Part shown: positions 34,801-44,089 of the stretch, one piece after another
How the letters are laid out: each line of letters begins with the position of its first letter
How positions within the stretch are numbered: the first letter of the stretch is position 1
NCBI GenBank assembly: GCA_905221605.1
Contig: CAJNDS010000091.1
Location: 721,283-785,282, forward strand
DNA from: Symbiodinium natans
Lineage: Eukaryota; Sar; Dinophyceae; Suessiales; Symbiodiniaceae
Direction of reading: 5' to 3'
Length of the DNA: 64,000 nucleotides
The notes under the pieces: generated by a model
What the model was told of the DNA's origin: nothing
The model's input: the letters and a program-made list of their open reading frames with translations, nothing else
The model's database searches: none
Position numbers and translations under genes: made by a program

Positions 34801-35366
34801 GGCATGACGGGGCAGCCAAGACTCTCGCAAGCACGCAGGGTGGTGTTGTAGCTGATGGCGTTGGGACCTTGGATCCTCCATTTCTAGATCCCATCATGAA
34901 GGAGTGAACACGCCCTAAACCCCGAACCCTAAACTCCAAACCCTAGACCCTATTCTAAAGGGGGTTTAGGAGGCAGCCGAAGCCCTAAAAGAGGGAGCAA
35001 GACCCCGACTTACTCTGAGTCCTAACTCTATCACGATGTCATTGGGGTGTTGTCTGGCCAGAGATACTCCATTCGGGTGCTGCTGACATGCACATCGTGC
35101 AGCTTAACAGTCATAATCTCATCGACCCTACTTCGCCCTTAAGCCCGAAAACCCTGCCCTAAGCCCTAAACGTCGGCCTGAATGCTTTCAGGGTTTAGGG
35201 TTTAGGGTTCAGGGTTTAAAGGTACCCTAAGCCCGAAACCCAAACACTCCGTAAACCTCCAGAGATCGAAGAGGGGCTAAGTCTGGCATCCGACATGCCG
35301 TCGAAGATTTGCAAGGCTTCCTTCCAGGCGGCGACCTCTCCGCAAGCGCTGATTGCCATGGTAAAC
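25897..35366 (-). CDS. PPR gene A, 15-exon spliced model, both ends open
   Basis: Second pentatricopeptide-repeat gene, same strand as gene B. Exons in coding order: 35278-35366, 34825-34867, 33811-33862, 33317-33360, 31851-31936, 31586-31644, 30832-31269, 30626-30719, 29870-29919, 29046-29098, 28291-28331, 28081-28129, 26993-27070, 26690-26743, and about 25900-26013 (3' limit unresolved). The first 14 exons join into 409 codons without a stop and give about 13 repeats with cores such as AISACGEVAAWKEALQIF, SYNALLHACEMGMQWQHAL and SSCEKGSQWLLALHLL. Repeat spacing is restored at 13 of the 14 joins. The join from exon 14 to 15 gives either a 36-residue repeat (GT donor) or a 33-residue one (GC donor). 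Donors are 7 GC, 5 GA and 2 GT, and all acceptors are AG|G. No start codon or targeting peptide was found; exon 1 starts in mid-codon, so earlier exons must exist. Confidence 0.75.
26419..26687. mobile_element. Non-autonomous inverted-repeat element (CTTGGTAGCCCAG family)
   Basis: Termini CTTGGTAGCCCAGTaacc and accACTGGGCcACCGAG flank a (CCCTAAG)n/(CCCTAAA)n array. It lies in the intron between gene A exons 26690-26743 and about 25900-26013, ending three bases from the donor. It has no coding capacity. Confidence 0.65.
26527..26636. repeat. (CCCTAAG)n variant array
   Basis: A seven-base variant ending in G, flanked by CCCTAAA units, inside the element at 26419-26687. Similar sequence is at 38645-38815 with CCCTCAG and CCTAAGG subvariants. 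Confidence 0.9.
27598..28012. repeat. Mixed (TTTTAGGG)n, (TTTATAGGG)n and (TTTACAGGG)n tract
   Basis: About 400 bp of 8- and 9-bp variants in blocks, next to gene A exon 28081-28129 and within intron 27071-28080. It appears to be successive local amplifications. Confidence 0.85.
28130..28290 (-). other. GC-AG intron formed by an inverted-repeat element
   Basis: Between exons 28291-28331 and 28081-28129 of gene A. The coding strand begins GCTACTTGGTAGCCCAG and ends CTGGGCTACCAAG. The element with CTTGGTAGCCCAG termini (28130-28286) fills the intron except for four bases at the donor side. The join gives PDVISHTIAMGAC in frame. The element carries a seven-unit heptamer array in its centre. This is the clearest introner-like intron in the window. 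Confidence 0.75.
30011..30133. mobile_element. MITE with GGGGCCCA-AACCACATA terminal repeats
   Basis: About 35-bp arms GGGGCCCAAAAAACCACATA...GGATCCTAC and its inverse enclose TTTTTCGGAATCCCCCTTAT. It lies in the 706-bp intron of gene A between exons 30626-30719 and 29870-29919. A half copy cut by a CCCTAAA array is at about 39311-39485. Confidence 0.7.
30832..31269 (-). CDS. Largest exon of PPR gene A (438 nt, about four repeats)
   Basis: This exon is 146 codons in phase 0 at both ends, far longer than its 41-94 nt neighbours. It encodes four consecutive PPR motifs (cores DAVSYCTALRACQKG, DVFNYNATISSCEKG, DTVSYNAALDASKAAEQW, DAISINTTVTAAVEG). Its ORF runs on to an ATG at 31311, but the repeat register favours an acceptor at AAG|GAATTC (31269), which restores the normal residue count between the tryptophan and methionine positions of the repeat begun in the previous exon. 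The downstream donor is GA (ATGCCA|GAACC) and is joined to GAATCC at 30719. An unspliced start at 31311 remains possible. Confidence 0.8.
31645..31850 (-). other. GC-AG intron flanked by GCTAC direct repeat
   Basis: The intron begins GCTACTTGGACCC and the downstream exon begins GCTACAACG, so the first five bases of intron and next exon are identical, like a target-site duplication. It holds a CCCTAAA array and pieces of a dispersed element (GGGTCCaagtag, ggttatcagggaaccc) also present at 54158-54254. Exons 31851-31936 and 31586-31644 join as NYLSYNALL. Confidence 0.7.
31925..32250. repeat. Tandem repeat of about 100 bp, four copies
   Basis: Each copy starts TTGCAGGACCTGACTCTGCC and continues with ACTTTAGAGGACTTAGAGGG and TTTATTTGGGTTTAT. 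The first copy overlaps the acceptor of gene A exon 31851-31936, so the repeat seems to have grown from exon-edge sequence. Confidence 0.75.
32461..32568. mobile_element. MITE with TA target duplication
   Basis: Terminal repeats TGGGTGGTTGTCAAAATTAT and ATAATTTTGACAGCCACCCA match at 25 of 27 aligned bases including the inner GATCCCT. TA dinucleotides flank both ends, as in Tc1/mariner-type insertions. It lies within the 1380-bp intron of gene A between exons 33317-33360 and 31851-31936. Confidence 0.8.
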
Positions 35367-35394
35367 CTGGGCGAGCTTGGAATTTTCTGGCTGG

Positions 35395-35501
35395 TTCTTA
35401 GTAGGGAAGGAGGGATGAGGTACCATATTATACATATAGTCCCTTAAAGGGTATATATACATATACCCCCTGCAAGTAATTCCCTCATTCCCTATTAAGA
35501 A
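35395..35501. mobile_element. MITE with TTCTTAGTAGGGAATGAGGGA terminal repeats
   Basis: TTCTTAGTAGGGAAGGAGG and TTCCCTCATTCCCTATTAAG are inverses around a TATA-rich centre. It begins 29 bp upstream of the first recognised exon of gene A, so it probably sits in that gene's preceding intron. Confidence 0.65.
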
Positions 35502-35653
35502 GCAGGGGGGTTTTGCGGATCTTGTGCAGGCTGTGGGGGTTTGGGGAGGGTCTGGGCTTTGGGTTCTAGGGTTGAGAGTTGGGGGGGAGGGGGGAGGCGG
35601 CGGGGCGATGGCCAACCCTAAACCGTAGCCTCATCTGCTCAGCTTTCTGCAAG

Positions 35654-35800
35654 GGGCTGCGGGAGGTAGATCTTCAGATGTCCAGCAGCACGGAAGAACT
35701 CCAGAAGCTGTTTCCGCCGCAACTCTGTGTGGCCACCACGCCGAAGGCCCACAAGAATTACCTCGGAGAGCTTCCTAGTTCATGGTTGGGATGGTATTGA
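35654..35800 (+). CDS. Candidate plus-strand exon
   Basis: After CTGCAAG|GGGCTG the strand reads GLREVDLQMSSSTEELQ, then KLFPPQLCVATTPKAHKNYL, to a TGA at 35798. The minus strand here is also open, so the strand is uncertain. If plus, its gene is divergent from gene A, whose first seen exon starts only about 290 bp away. Confidence 0.38.
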   Translation, partial: GLREVDLQMSSSTEELQKLFPPQLCVATTPKAHKNYLGELPSSWLGWY

Positions 35801-37667
35801 ACAAGTGAGTTTCTATTCCTTCTTGAGTTTAAGTACCCTCAAAGATGTAAAATCTTACCCCACTATGACCAAGTTTAGGGGGTGTAGGGTTTAGGGGGGT
35901 GTAGCTTGACCATGCGAGGTAATGTAAAGTAGACTCCAAGCCTCTTTTTTCTAAGCCCTGGAAGCCACCTGCTCAACTCTGGTCTCTATTGATGAAGTCC
36001 TGACACCTTAAATCCGATTCCTGAGCCCAAGCCCTAAACCGAACCCTCCTCCCCTCCTCAGCCCTAAACCCCTAAACCCCTAAACCCCTAAACCCCTTAA
36101 CCCCTAAACCCCTTAACCCCTAAACCCCTAAACCCCAAACTCTTGTCAGCTCCAGCATATCCCTCTTTGCTCTCAAGGCCTAAGCACGCAAGCGCCACAA
36201 TCTTAGGTTCAGGGACGTCTCTGCATCCTAAGCCTTGAAGCCTCGCTACAAAAGAATCCGGTTCCCCCTTCCTACTCTCCAATGTTGGTACGCAGACCCC
36301 TTGAAGCAGATCACTCAAAAACCCTCGTTTCCTAAATCCTAAACCCCCACATGAGTGGCCCTTTAAACTCCACGGTCCTCTTGAAGGTCATGTGTGTCAT
36401 GTTTCTGAGGGTGCCGCGTTCTACTGGGGACCCCAAAAAGGGGGACCATCAGCCACTGAACGACCCAATATCCCCCAAACCCAAATACAGATGGCAATCC
36501 CAAGCTGGAAGTTGATCCTCAAACCCCCTAAACCCTACCAACCCTATAAAAACCTAAAAAAACCTGTCAAGCCTATAAAACCCTAAGCCCCAAACCCTAA
36601 ACTGTTGGGCTTAGGGGGTTTAGGGAGACTTTGGGGGGGATACACCCTAAACCCTAAACCCTTAACCCCAAACCCTAAACCCTAAACCCTAAACGCCTTT
36701 TCAACAAGAATATGCTGCCAGGTGCCTTTAGGGGCACCTCACTCCGCAGGCCCATGTTTAGGGTTTAGGGTTTAGGGTTTAGGGTTTCGGGTTTAGGGTG
36801 TAGGGATTTGGATTTAGGGTTTAGGGTTCAGGGTTTCGGGTTTAGGGTTTAGGTTTTGGGGTTGCGGGTTTCGGGTTTAGGGCTCAGGGCTTCGGGTGTA
36901 GGGTTTAGGGCTGAGGGCCAGCGAGGGATCAAGCCGGCCGGGTCTCCAGTTGCGTTGCAAAAAGTGCTTTGGGTTTTGGGTTTTGCTTTGTTTTCGTGTA
37001 GGGGGTTGCAGGGTTCAGAGGTCTTCTTTTGTTCCCCCTGAAGCCCCTTGGCCCTAGGGACCAAACATCTAGAAACCCCACCTTCAAACCCCACAGAACC
37101 CCACAAAACCCCACAAAACCCCACAGAACCCCACAGAACCCCATAAAACCCCATAAAAAACCATAAAACCCGCAAACCCTAAAGCCCTAAAACCCTAAAA
37201 CCCTAAAACCTTAAAACCCTAAACCGCCAAAACCCGAGGCTTCGTTTGGAGGTTCGGACCCACCCAGCCCCTCCGAGCCGAAACAGCAGAGCACGGATTC
37301 GTGTTCATCAAATGGAGTTTCCGGGTATAGGGTTTAGCGAGTAGGGTTTAGGGTTTATGGTTTGGGGTTAACCCTAAATCCTAAACCCTATACCCTAAAC
37401 CCTGAACCCCAAACCCTAAACCCTAAACCCTAAACCCTAAACCCTAACAACAGTAAGCCCTAAACCCTAAACCCTAAACCCCAAACCCTAAACCCTAAAC
37501 CCTAAACCCTAAACCCCATAGGCTTAGGGGCTTCGAGCTCCCTCTGAGGAGCTTGATGAACACCCGAAACTTCCAGGAGTGTAGTGCAACAGAAGCACTC
37601 GATCTTATCGGGGTTTCGGGCTGAGGGTTTAGGGTTTAGGGTTTGGGGTTTAGGGTTTCGGGTTTAG

Positions 37668-37740
37668 GGGTACATGAGGACCTGTCTGAAACTGTCCCAG
37701 AAGGACCGCCACAGTGCAACCTAAGTCCCGCGGAATCCCT
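37668..37740 (+). CDS. Weak candidate plus-strand exon
   Basis: The last heptamer of an array reads TTTAG|GGG and is followed by VHEDLSETVPEGPPQCNLSP. The heptamer itself would supply the AG|G acceptor. The reverse strand (LWRSFWDSFRQVLM) is an alternative, faintly PPR-like reading. Confidence 0.3.
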
Positions 37741-39165
37741 CTCACCCTCCCCCATTCAGGGTTTAGGGTTTAGGGTTTTGGGTCTAGGGTTTAAGGTTTA
37801 GGATTTAGGGTTTAGGGTTTAAGGTTATAGGGTTGAGGGTTTAGGGCCCCTCCCCCGCCCCTCTGCCCACCCCTGGGCATAGAGTTTAGGGGAGAAACGC
37901 TGCTGTTCAAAACCCCCATAAACCGGTCTTGGGGCTTCAGGGTTTTAAAGGCTTTAGGGTTTAGGGTTTAGGGCTTCAGGGTTGTTATGGCTTTAGGGTT
38001 TAGGGTTTAAGGGCGGCTTCAGGGTGCACGGTTTAGGGCTTTGCGGTTTCGCCGGGGATGTTTCGACTTTGGGGAGCCTTGGATCTTTCCCTCAACCGAA
38101 TTTCTCTTGAAGCCCTTGACCTTAACCCCTAAACGCTAAGCTTCAATCCCTAAAGCTCTAAACCTGAAACCCAAAGTAAGGTGCAAGAAACCCCACAAAA
38201 AGCCTAAACCCTAAACCCTAAACCCTCAACCCTCAACCCTCAACCCTAAACCCTAAACCCTAAACCCTAAACCTAAACCCTAAACCTAAACCCTAAACCA
38301 AACCCCAAACCCAATGAAACCCAGAGCCCTCACCAACCACCATGGCTTCCCCGAGCATGTCAGTCCAAGCCAGCCTTCTCTAGATCGCTCTGCTAGCCTC
38401 GGAAGAGGTTTAGGGTTTAGGGTTTAGGGTTTAGGGTTTAGGGTTTAGGGTTTAGGGTTTAGGGTTTAGGGTTTAGGGTTTAGGGTGTAGGGTTTAGGGT
38501 GTAGGGTGTTGGGTTTAGGAACTGTAGCAATGTGAGCAGCTTCTTTGCATGGCTGAGGTTCAACTCTACACCCTAAACCCTGAGCCCCTAACCTTCTCAA
38601 ATCCGGCTTTGGGGTGAGGGTCGAGGGTCAACCCTCAGGATGCTTTGCCCAAACCCTAAGGCCTAAAGCCTAAGGCCTAAGGCCTAAGGCGTAAGCCCTC
38701 AGCCCTCAGCCCTCAGCCCTCGGCCCTCAGCCCTAAGCCCTTAGCCCTCGGCCCTAAGCCCTAAGCCCTAAGCCCTAAGTTCTAAGCCCTAAGCCCTAAG
38801 CCCTAAGCCCTAAGACCCCCAAACTGAGACATGCCCTCACAACATCCTACAGGGATAAGGGATACGGCGGGCATTTCAGGTATCTTAAAGGGTACCTGGA
38901 GGATCTAGACTCGAGCCCCAAGACCAAATTTCCCCAGCCAACACACCATCCAAATCCCGAACCGGCTGGTTGAATGAGGGGATTAGGCACCTGATGGAAT
39001 CCCTCAAAGGGTATGTGTAATATATATATATATATATATATGTAGGAATACAATATACCCTAAAACTTACATCCTGAACCTTAAGCCTTAAGCCTATGTG
39101 CGGGGAAATATAATGTACCTCATTCCCCCTCTGAGTAATCGAGGCTGAAGAGAACAAGCTCTCAG

Positions 39166-39235
39166 GGGGCGAAGTCTCTCTGCGTTGGAGTCAATGCGCC
39201 ACGGACTTCAACAAATGAAGCGGGATGTAGTTGGA
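39166..39235 (+). CDS. Candidate plus-strand exon, helical
   Basis: Seventy nucleotides from CTCAG|GGGGCG to TTGGA|GCCAGG, with 23 codons (start GRSLSALESMRHGLQQ, then MKRDVVG) of amphipathic helical character. It has AG|G and a GC donor as in the PPR genes. No family recognised. Confidence 0.42.
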
Positions 39236-39486
39236 GCCAGGGCTTTGGGCTTAGTAGGGTTTAGGGCTCAGGGGTTTTGAAGGAATAGAGTACTAAAGCT
39301 GCATGTTGCTGGTTTTCCAGAATCCCCCCCCCCCCCCTGATAGGGGGCTTTTATACCCCCAATAATCGGATCCCTAAACCCTAAACCCTAGAACCTAAAC
39401 CCTAGAACCTAAACCCTAAACCCTAAACCCTGAACCCTGAACCCTAAACCCTAAACCCTAAACTTGTTTGGGCCCCTAAGGAGAAG

Positions 39487-39575
39487 GAATTCGGGAGCCA
39501 GGGCTTGCCAACACCTTCCCCTCTGAGATCCACAGCGGCCTCAAGACTTCGATGGGCCCAGCAGAGACCGCCGCC
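39487..39575 (+). CDS. Candidate plus-strand exon
   Basis: After AGAAG|GAATTC the strand reads IREPGLANTFPSEIHSG, then LKTSMGPAETAAF, up to the hAT-like element at 39591. The 3' boundary is not resolved and no family is recognised. Confidence 0.33.
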
Positions 39576-39590
39576 TTTAGACCCTAAAAC

Positions 39591-39689
39591 TTGGGATGTT
39601 CCCCCTTCTGCGAAGAGTCCTTAATAGGGATTCTAATGGGGAGGACTATAATCCCTATTAAGGACTGCTAGTATAGGGGGACATCCCAA
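39591..39689. mobile_element. hAT-like MITE (TTGGGATGTTCCCCC termini)
   Basis: A 99-bp nearly palindromic element. Left TTGGGATGTTCCCCCTTCTG and right ...GTATAGGGGGACATCCCAA form terminal repeats, with inner arms AGTCCTTAATAGGGAT/ATCCCTATTAAGGACT. Flanks CCTAAAAC and CTTAAACC match at 6 of 8 positions, consistent with an aged 8-bp target duplication. Confidence 0.75.
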
Positions 39690-41760
39690 CTTAAACCATG
39701 AAACCCTGCAACGAGACTCAGCCCTGAACTGTGTGAAGGGCCGTTGGGACACCCAGGGCCCCGCGCTTCAGAATCACTCCTTGCTTCGCCTCCTCCAGGG
39801 TATTTCCTGAACGGGAGGTTTAGGGAGGGTTTGGGGTTTGGGGTTTAGGGTTTTTGGGGTTGCGGGTTTAGGGTGTTGCCAGGGTTGGGCCCTTTAAACC
39901 CTCTGAAACAGATGCCTAAATGTGATCCTCCGATACCCAATCGAGAAAATATCAAACATCTCAAGGGCCTACCAAGGAGTAACCATGGGATATTCTGGGT
40001 TGCGAGAACATGACGAAATGCGATAGCATAATATGGATACACAGTACGTGATGCAGGCTCCCTGTGACCCAGGATTCGGGAAAACCTAAACCCTAACTCT
40101 ATATTTTAAGCCTATCCACACAACCCCCCCCCCCTGCCCAACCTCTGCCGACCTGTGACCAAAAACCGCAAAACCCGTAAGCCTTGGACCCTATATAACC
40201 CGTAAACCCCGAACTCGAAACTTTTCTGGGGTTGAGGGTTCGGGATTGCCGATAGCAAGGACCCTAGGGGACGTATGCAAGCTCCGGACTCTGTCAGTGT
40301 TTCTCTCGCTTCGTGGCAGGTCAGCGAACCCAAACGTCGAAAGCCCTCACCCTCACCCTCCCCCCCCTCAAAAAAAAAAAACAAGCAGCACGCACACACA
40401 CACACACAGTGACAACAAACGAGCTCATCCACCTTTCCCTAGTTGGTGGGACAGTTAATCGTGCTTTTTCAACCATAACTGTACTACAGTTCGCCATATT
40501 CAGAAAGTTCTTCTTCTTCTTCTTCCGCTTCAATATGTATATGTATATGTATATGTATATATATATATACATATATGTATATACATACATATATAGCTAC
40601 ATACGCAGATGTAACATAAACACAGTCGAAAACACAGCGACAGCAGGCCACACCGAAGCACCGAAGGCTAAGCCCCATTGTCAGAATCCCCCCAGGTCTC
40701 TGACCCCCCAAACCAGAACAACTACTGATGCTGAGATTTGTTTTGAACTGAGTCTAGGGTTTAGGGTCTAGGGTTTAGGATTTAGGGTTTAGTTCAGGGT
40801 CTATGGTGTAGGCCGCCAAGTGGCCCGCAGGAGCAGTCAAGAGGACGCACAGTGCTGCTGTGCCGATGGACTGTAAAGAATTCCTGGGCCCCGGGAAAGA
40901 AAGGGGGGCCCAAGGGTTTTAGAGGGCGGGTCCGAATCCCGAAACCCCAACACCGCCTAACGCCTAAATCCTGCTTCGGGCTAGGGCATGTCGGACAAGG
41001 GACGCATTACTAGAGCTTAAAGACCAGCAGTTGATCACCATGCCTGTTACCCAAACAACCACTAAGGGCTTGCTTCCTTAGACTAGGCTCGCCTTGGGGC
41101 AGTTTGCATGATAGATATTTATAGGATGCCAGCAGTATGACATTGGCAGTGTGCTTTACAGCTCGCAATTCAAAGGAATTTCCTTTTTTGGTTCTTAGTA
41201 GGGAATGAGGGAATTAGGACCCTATATATATCTGTATATCTGTATATATCTCCTGTAAGGGAGCACACATAGCCATGATAGACATCGACTCAAACCGCAG
41301 GATGGCCCTTTCAGAATGCCTCTGAAGAATTTTCCACGGTTCTCTTAAGCCCAAGAAGGGGAGCAACCATAAAATACCCAAAGGGCCTACATGGTAACTT
41401 CTCCTTACTTGCCACCCCATGAACTTACTTGCCACCCCATGAAGGTCTAACTATGCCCTTCAGAAGTCGCCTCTTGATCTGCGCAGAGTTAGGGTTTAGG
41501 TTTCTAGGGCTTAGGGTGCGGGGGCGCTTGCGTCAGATGACTGGTTCCGGTGCTTCCAGTCGCCCAAGTATTCTGGGGTTCTCGGGGACCCTACTACGTT
41601 GTGGTTCTGAACTGGGGGGCCCTTCTTCTTATTCGTGGTACCAGCTACGTTGAAACTCCTCGAAATACACGATCTATGCCCGGAACCCTAAAACATGAAC
41701 GCCCGAAACTTGGAACAAGCCTCTGGGACTATAATGAGGGTGTAGGGTTGATGTGTACTT

Positions 41761-41952
41761 CACCCGGAGGGAAAGTTTGTAACACCACATCATGAAAATG
41801 GCCAGAAAACCTAAAGCCTAAACCCACCCGGAGGGAAAGTTTGTAACACCACATCATGAAAATGGCCAGAAAACCTAAAGCCTAAACCCACCCGGAGGGA
41901 AAGTTTGTAACACCACATCATGAAAATGGCCAGAAAACCTAAAGCCTGAACC
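41761..41952. repeat. 64-bp tandem repeat, three near-identical copies
   Basis: The unit starts CACCCGGAGGGAAAGTTTGT and ends AACCTAAAGCCTAAACC, so each copy carries a degenerate telomere-like tail. The copies are almost identical, which implies recent expansion or an assembly effect. Confidence 0.85.
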
Positions 41953-42639
41953 CTAAACCCTAGACCCTAAACCCTAAAACTAGACCCTAAACGGCACTAA
42001 AGATTACACAGACTTGAAGCCGAAAACCTCATCCTTCTGGCCTGGGCCCTCACGGCCCCTGTATCTGTATAAATAATATCATATAATATGATATAACACA
42101 ATATAATATTATATAATAAAACAAAAATATACATACATATATACATATACGCAACCCCCCGCCCCCACATGTGTCCGGGTTTGTGCTTGAAATGTGTGCA
42201 AAAGCTGATGTAAGCCCTTTGTGTTACTCACATGGTGACAGTCTATCATCCACTGCACGGTGCTCCGCACGTGCGAGAAGGTTCATATGACCCATACCAT
42301 ATGTATGTGCATACTTGTCTGGTTGGTAGCGAGAGTAAGCTGACGTTGCATGTGCTACCTTGCGTGTTGTTGGTAAATGAAGCAGCAGAGTTTGTGCACA
42401 TGAGTTGTTTTCCTTTGAGGCAGGTCCCAGAACTGGCAAATGCATGGCTCCCCTTCGAGTTGTGTCTCAAGACACGAACTTCTCCATGAAGCCGGACAGA
42501 GGTCACCGCATCCGACCCACAGGTCAGCATTCCGATGCCAGTACTCATACTGGGCCGACCTGACCTTTGCTCGGAGTAGGGAACTGCCCGCATTTGTATG
42601 CTGGTTCGCAAGGACACGCTCCGTGAGAAAACGCTACCA

Positions 42640-43249
42640 GCGGTCTATGATGAGGCCTGACTGGCTTGTGGTGAAGTGCCGTTCTCCTCGGGGCGGTCAT
42701 CAACAATGTCCTTGATGGCTAGTGCTACATTGCCCTCTTGGACAGTGGAAGCTGTGTCATCGTCCTTGAGGCCTAGCACGGACATCCTGCGGGATTCGTG
42801 CATGGGTTCCCTGGGAATACGCAGTAAGCGGTCCTGTGCAGCAGCATTCCCAGGACCTGATGTGCCACTAGTCAGGCTTGATGCTCGCACTACGTTGTTC
42901 AAAAGTCATGGAAGCGCCACTTTTCTAGTGCCAACCGTGTCTCGCGGATTACGATCATGCCATCCCGAGCTTGCTGGATGATGCTCGCCATGCTAGGCCG
43001 TGTAGTTGGGGCCTCTGGATTGAGTGGCACATCTGCCCCGCGTTGCGTTGGCTGAGCTCCTTGCGGCACCAGTCGGAGCACGCCCACATGCTGTGAGAGC
43101 TCCACCTGCCCTTTCACACGAAGAAACGCCATTCCGAGAGGATGTTCAGGAGACAGGCTTGTGCACCTAATGCAGCGGCCTGACGCGCAAGAAATGCTGA
43201 ACAAGCATGGTTTACAAGCAAAAGATGAAACCGACTCAAATCGATTCAA
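42640..43249 (-). other. Heptamer-free unique region with overlapping open frames
   Basis: Minus-strand frames at 43249-42899 and 42902-42645 read as ordinary protein (for example PLGMAFLRVKGQVELSQHVG and ESRRMSVLGLKDDDTAS) and overlap end to start, as if one frame had shifted near 42900. A plus-strand frame (42676-42981) is also open. A foldback repeat begins just beside it at 43222. This could be a decayed transposon gene or a real gene; no motif is recognised. Confidence 0.35.
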
Positions 43250-43404
43250 ACGTATTCAACTTGAATGCGCTTTTGGCTCCAAGCATTCAAGATCCAAGGT
43301 GTCCAGGAGAACTTGACCGGGAATCTTGTATCTTGAATCCAAAAATGTATTCAAGGTGAATACGTTTTGAATCGATTTGAGCCGGTTTCAGTTTGTTTCA
43401 TCTT
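43222..43404. repeat. Foldback inverted repeat
   Basis: Left arm AAGATGAAACCGACTCAAAT followed by CGATTCAAACGTATTCAACT, and right arm its inverse (GAATACGTTTTGAATCGATT, then TGAGCCGGTTTC) with a small duplication near the tip. Arms are about 50 bp with a spacer of about 75 bp. It lies inside the heptamer-free island and contains no telomere-type repeat. Confidence 0.7.
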
Positions 43405-43596
43405 GTTCCGGAGCGAAAGAGAGGGGGGGGGGGTGCCAAAAACATATGTATAAATATAAATATAAATATAAATATATATATATAGATAATTTTACAGACA
43501 TACATACATATATATATATACACACCCAATATTTATATATATATATATATATGCATATGCTGTAGGTTTTAGGGTTTAGGGCGTGTGCAGCTTCAG

Positions 43597-43864
43597 GACA
43601 AAACAGACAGAATCCAACGGGAAGCATGAGCAACAAATCCAAGCCATTGTGTGTGTTTTTGAAGATAAGGTGGAGTTTCCAAAAACGGTAACGCGAATTT
43701 CGCAAATTCTTGGCGCCATGCTGGAGGACAAACGTGCACGTGATCGAGAGCTCAAGTACGTGCTTGTCACAATCGGGGGTTCCTTTGTGGCGCTCCCTTG
43801 TAAGACTGACTATGTCATTTTCGGAGTGTATACAGGAGTCCAACATCCGGAGAGTGATGCCTAA
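43597..43864 (+). CDS. Candidate terminal exon, unidentified protein
   Basis: From GCTTCAG|GACAAAAC an open frame of 88 codons runs to TAA at 43862-43864 (segments QIQAIVCVFEDKVEF, KTVTRISQILGAMLEDKRAR, YVLVTIGGSFVALPCKTDYV). Composition is protein-like and free of repeats. There is no ATG near the start, so it is modelled as a last exon preceded by an AG|G acceptor. It would be convergent with gene C. The opposite strand also has a long open frame, but with low-complexity sequence at its end. Confidence 0.5.
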
Positions 43865-43891
43865 CCGACATAGCCCTTAGCTGTTTGGGAT

Positions 43892-44089
43892 CTTGGTAGT
43901 CCAGTGACCATGTGATGATAAGGGTACCCTTTTTCGGGTTGGTTGCGGGTTTACGGTTTAGGGTTTAGGGTTTAGGGTTTAGGGTTTAGGGTTTAGGGTT
44001 TAGGTTACTTGATAAGGGAACCCAGAACTTAAAAAAGGGTAAAGGGTAACACTGGGCTACCAGGGTAAAGGGTAACACTGGGCTACCAA
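43892..44089. mobile_element. Inverted-repeat element, CTTGGTAGCCCAG family, with duplicated right end
   Basis: It starts CTTGGTAGTCCAGTGACC, holds a heptamer array, and ends with two tandem copies of gggtaaagggtaacactgg followed by GCTACCA. It directly follows the TAA of the candidate exon at 43597-43864. Confidence 0.65.

Noticed and set aside
40313-40771. Overlapping ORFs with Tyr/Met/Ile runs
   Set aside because: Driven by TATG/TA and AC microsatellites; no consistent coding frame.
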